A program made the position numbers and the translations under genes. Below, piece after piece: positions 6,778 to 8,722 of a DNA stretch of 8,722 nt. This stretch comes from an uncultured Planctomycetaceae bacterium (lineage in GTDB: Bacteria > Planctomycetota > Planctomycetia > Pirellulales > UBA1268). The stretch spans positions 1 to 8,722 of the forward strand of contig CAJAYZ010000422.1 in the NCBI GenBank assembly GCA_903949225.1. Direction: 5' to 3'. Below the pieces are notes generated by a model. It did not search any database. It saw only the letters and a list, made by a program, of their open reading frames with translations, and was not told the DNA's origin. Position 1 is the stretch's first letter, and each line of letters opens with the position of its first letter.

Positions 6778-6851
6778 GGGCTGGGATTCGTGGCGGTCGG
6801 GGCGGGCGTGGATGTCAGACGGGAATGACGACGATCGAGGGGACGGATGAT

Positions 6852-8471
6852 TCAGGACGAGGCGAGTTGATCGATACGGAGGTCGACCCCGACGGCGGGG
6901 ATTTCACCGCCGAGGGCGGCCAGGGCAGCCGACGATTCAGCAATCTGCCGTCGGACGGCGGCGGGGTCGTAGAGCCCACGGCGGCCGAGCATGTTCCAGT
7001 AAAGCCGGCCTTCCGGCCAGACTCCGGCCGGCGCTCGCACGGCGGCAGCAAAGACTTGAGCGCGGTGGGCGGCGTTGACCCAGGTGCCTGCCCGCTCGGC
7101 AAACCCGGCGGCCGGAAGCCTCCAGGTGGCGAGCTTCGCCAGCGGTGAATCGAACAGATCCTGGACGACCAGGCAGCGGAGCCGGCCGAACGGCGCGGCG
7201 GTCGCGTCGTCGATCCAGGCGTGGGGATAGCCGGCGGTGATCCAGGCGGCGTCGAACTCGCCAGCGCCGACGGCCGCGACAAGATCTCCCCAGCTGCGTT
7301 CCTCCGATTCGAAGAGGGCCACGACGGCCTCGACACCCCGGCGATTGGGGCACTTTTCAGCCCGGATCGTGAAGCCCCCCGGGAACGACTCGTCGCTCCC
7401 GGAGACGGGGACATGCCCCACGAACAGTGCCGCCTGCTGGTCGATCGAGCGGGCGGTGGCGCAGAGCATCCACGCCTCCTCGAGCGTGAGCATCGGCGAC
7501 ACGGCAACGGCGAGCCGGCCGGCCCCGGAGAGCTCCTGGCGGAGTCGCGTCGTCACGTCCGACCACTCGACCGTCTCGCGGTCGTCGTTGCTCGATACGA
7601 GCCTGCCGGCCGAGAGGAGTCGGGCGGGATCGTGGAGGTGGTGCCAGCCGTACCGGCCGTCGTCGCACATCCACCACTTGTTGACGTGGGGATTCTCGCG
7701 CGGCTTGAGGCGGTAGACCGTGTCCTGATTGTGTTCGGTGACGATCGAGCATCCTGCCGAGCAGCCGCCGCAGACGTTCGACTCGCGCTTCAGGAACCAG
7801 ACCCGCTGCTGGTAGAGGAAGTCCTTGTCGCCGAGGGCGCCGACCGGGCAGAGATCGACGACATTGCCGGAGAGCTTGTTGTCGAGGGGGAAGCCGGGGA
7901 AGACCGAGATCTCCTCCTTCGAGCCACGGTTGATCACCATCAACTCGCTCGTCCCCGACACCTCGCGAGTGAAACGCACGCAGCGGGTGCACATGATGCA
8001 GCGGTCGACGAACAGCGTGACGGTCGGCCCGACATCGCGCCGGCGGCTGTGGAACGGATGGAGATCGGTGCGCCGCTCCGCCTGACCATGCTCGAAGTGG
8101 TAATCCTGGAGGAGGCATTCGCCCGCCTTGTCGCAGATCGAGCAATCGATCGGATGATCGATGAGCAGTGCCTCTTCGACCCGGGCGCGGCTGTCCTTGA
8201 CCAGGGCCGTGTTGGTGACGATGACGGTGCCGTCCTTGGCAGGCGTCTGACAGCCGGGGACGAGCTTCGGCATCATCGTGATCTTGCCGGTGGCCGCATC
8301 GCGGGTGCCGGTCTCGATGAGGCACATCCGGCAGCTGGCCACGACCGACAGGCCGGGGTGCCAACAGTAGTGCGGGATCTCCACGCCGGCGCGGCGCGCA
8401 ACCTCGATGCAGTTGAGCCGCTCGTGAGCGCCGATCTCGATGTCTTTACCGTCGACGATGACTGTGGGCAT
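6852..8471 (-). CDS. nuoG: NADH-quinone oxidoreductase subunit G (short form)
   Basis: This 539-residue iron-sulfur subunit of the complex I peripheral arm relays electrons from NuoF towards NuoI. Four cluster sites are visible. A ferredoxin-like 2Fe-2S site has C36, C47, C50 and C74. A His-ligated 4Fe-4S site has H106, C110, C113 and C119 (HPIDCSICDKAGEC). A second 4Fe-4S site has C158, C161, C164 and C208. An N7-type site has C234, C237, C241 and C269 (CGGCSAGC plus a cysteine 28 residues on). The remaining ~270 residues are a reduced molybdopterin-oxidoreductase-like domain, including an NRRGVE element near 377-382. E. coli NuoG has about 900 residues and the Thermus homologue about 780, so much of this domain is missing, although the frame is open and ends in a clean TGA. 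The ATG is chosen because the ferredoxin fold (MPTVIVDGKDIEI) starts there. No Shine-Dalgarno is present; the leader instead reads CCTCCTCCT on the coding strand. Confidence 0.95.
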   Translation of the reverse strand: MPTVIVDGKDIEIGAHERLNCIEVARRAGVEIPHYCWHPGLSVVASCRMCLIETGTRDAATGKITMMPKLVPGCQTPAKDGTVIVTNTALVKDSRARVEEALLIDHPIDCSICDKAGECLLQDYHFEHGQAERRTDLHPFHSRRRDVGPTVTLFVDRCIMCTRCVRFTREVSGTSELMVINRGSKEEISVFPGFPLDNKLSGNVVDLCPVGALGDKDFLYQQRVWFLKRESNVCGGCSAGCSIVTEHNQDTVYRLKPRENPHVNKWWMCDDGRYGWHHLHDPARLLSAGRLVSSNDDRETVEWSDVTTRLRQELSGAGRLAVAVSPMLTLEEAWMLCATARSIDQQAALFVGHVPVSGSDESFPGGFTIRAEKCPNRRGVEAVVALFESEERSWGDLVAAVGAGEFDAAWITAGYPHAWIDDATAAPFGRLRCLVVQDLFDSPLAKLATWRLPAAGFAERAGTWVNAAHRAQVFAAAVRAPAGVWPEGRLYWNMLGRRGLYDPAAVRRQIAESSAALAALGGEIPAVGVDLRIDQLASS

Positions 8472-8488
8472 GTGGCGTCAGGAGGAGG

Positions 8489-8566
8489 AAAAGTGCCTGC
8501 CACCACGTTCATGGGGCAATTCGGCACGGAGGGTTGGCAGTCTGAAAATGGTGGCTGGCAACTTTT
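8489..8566. repeat. Imperfect inverted repeat between nuoF and nuoG (REP-like or hairpin element)
   Basis: The left arm AAAAGTGCCTGCCACCA (8489-8505) pairs with the right arm TGGTGGCTGGCAACTTTT (8549-8566). The arms match over 17-18 positions with one substitution and one extra base; the spacer is 43 bases. The element fills most of the 104-base nuoF-nuoG gap. On the nuo transcript the stem would form just after the nuoF stop and end 17 nt before the nuoG start, followed by only four U residues. It therefore resembles an intergenic palindromic repeat or RNA-processing/attenuation hairpin more than a full intrinsic terminator. Complete termination here is unlikely because nuoG to nuoM follow on the same strand with no other obvious promoter. 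Whether it is dispersed in the genome cannot be seen from one copy. Confidence 0.65.
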
Positions 8567-8575
8567 TGGTCGGGA

Positions 8576-8722
8576 TCAGTGGGCTGCGACGATCGGGAGG
8601 GCGGGAACCGGATCGGTGACCATCCAGCCGGAGGGATTCGTCCGCTTGATGTAGTCCTCGAACTCGCCGCGGAACTTCTTGATGGCATTCTTGATCGGCC
8701 AGGCTGCCCCGTCGGCGAGGCC
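8576..8722 (-). CDS. nuoF: NADH-quinone oxidoreductase subunit F, C-terminal end only (partial)
   Basis: Only the last 48 residues and the TGA stop are in the window; the gene continues past base 8722. The peptide begins GLADGAAWPIKNAIKKFRGE, the typical ending of NuoF, where the last cluster-binding cysteine (as in CALG) sits immediately before this stretch. That cysteine is probably encoded just outside the window. NuoF is the peripheral-arm subunit that binds NADH, FMN and one 4Fe-4S cluster and passes hydride-derived electrons to NuoG. After the conserved helix the protein ends with a short Pro/Val-rich tail (PVPALPIVAAH). The position directly upstream of nuoG fits the usual nuoE-F-G order. 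A palindromic repeat starts about 10 bases after the stop. The identification rests on a short fragment but is well supported by the downstream nuo genes. Confidence 0.9.
   Translation of the reverse strand, partial: GLADGAAWPIKNAIKKFRGEFEDYIKRTNPSGWMVTDPVPALPIVAAH

Noticed and set aside
6778..6851. Search for a promoter or small gene in the nuoG-nuoH gap
   Set aside because: The 74 bases are C-rich on the coding strand. No convincing -35/-10 pair, hairpin or coding potential could be identified.
8489..8566. Intrinsic terminator ending transcription after nuoF
   Set aside because: The loop is 43 bases, only four U residues follow the stem, and seven more nuo genes continue on the same strand with no visible new promoter.
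7221..8654. Long plus-strand open frame opposite nuoG, extending across the nuoF-nuoG gap
   Set aside because: It is an antisense shadow of nuoG. The part crossing the gap (from an ATG at 8511) has AGGAGG about 22 bases upstream, too far to be a normal ribosome binding site, and no recognisable product.

Overview
The window is a single block of housekeeping energy metabolism. It holds the central part of a bacterial nuo operon, which encodes proton-pumping NADH:quinone oxidoreductase (respiratory complex I), transcribed entirely on the minus strand. Read right to left, the order is nuoF (3' end only), nuoG, nuoH, nuoI, nuoJ, nuoK, nuoL and nuoM (5' part only). This is the canonical bacterial nuo order. 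The rest of nuoF and the earlier genes should lie beyond base 8722, and the end of nuoM (then probably nuoN) before base 1.

The DNA is GC-rich, roughly two thirds by eye. Several traits suggest, but do not prove, an uncultured member of the Planctomycetota: a NuoJ with two extra N-terminal membrane helices, a NuoK with a long polar C-terminal tail, C-rich leaders with almost no Shine-Dalgarno sequences, and a palindromic intergenic repeat. This assignment is an inference from memory of family sequences and would need a phylogeny.

Layout: bases 8576-8722 hold the tail of NuoF (the NADH/FMN subunit). Bases 8472-8575 are an intergenic segment dominated by a 17-18 bp imperfect inverted repeat. 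Bases 6852-8471 encode a short NuoG that keeps ligands for four Fe-S clusters. Bases 4883-6777 encode NuoH (quinone-site membrane subunit) and NuoI (two 4Fe-4S clusters), and bases 3610-4883 encode the small membrane subunits NuoJ and NuoK. H-I-J-K are chained by 1- or 4-base overlaps. Bases 1-3534 encode the antiporter-like pump subunits NuoL and NuoM. Gaps of 59 to 104 bases precede G, H, L and M.

Together the products carry electrons from NADH through NuoF, NuoG and NuoI to quinone at the NuoH interface and couple this to proton translocation through NuoH, J, K, L and M. I see no undescribed system. The most interesting signals are an in-frame, palindrome-bearing, His-rich insertion inside NuoL that resembles a protein-embedded repeat element, the palindromic element between nuoF and nuoG, and a strongly shortened NuoG that still has an intact N7-type cysteine set. 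No stretch over 300 bases lacks a gene. No tRNA, rRNA, CRISPR array or transposase gene was seen.
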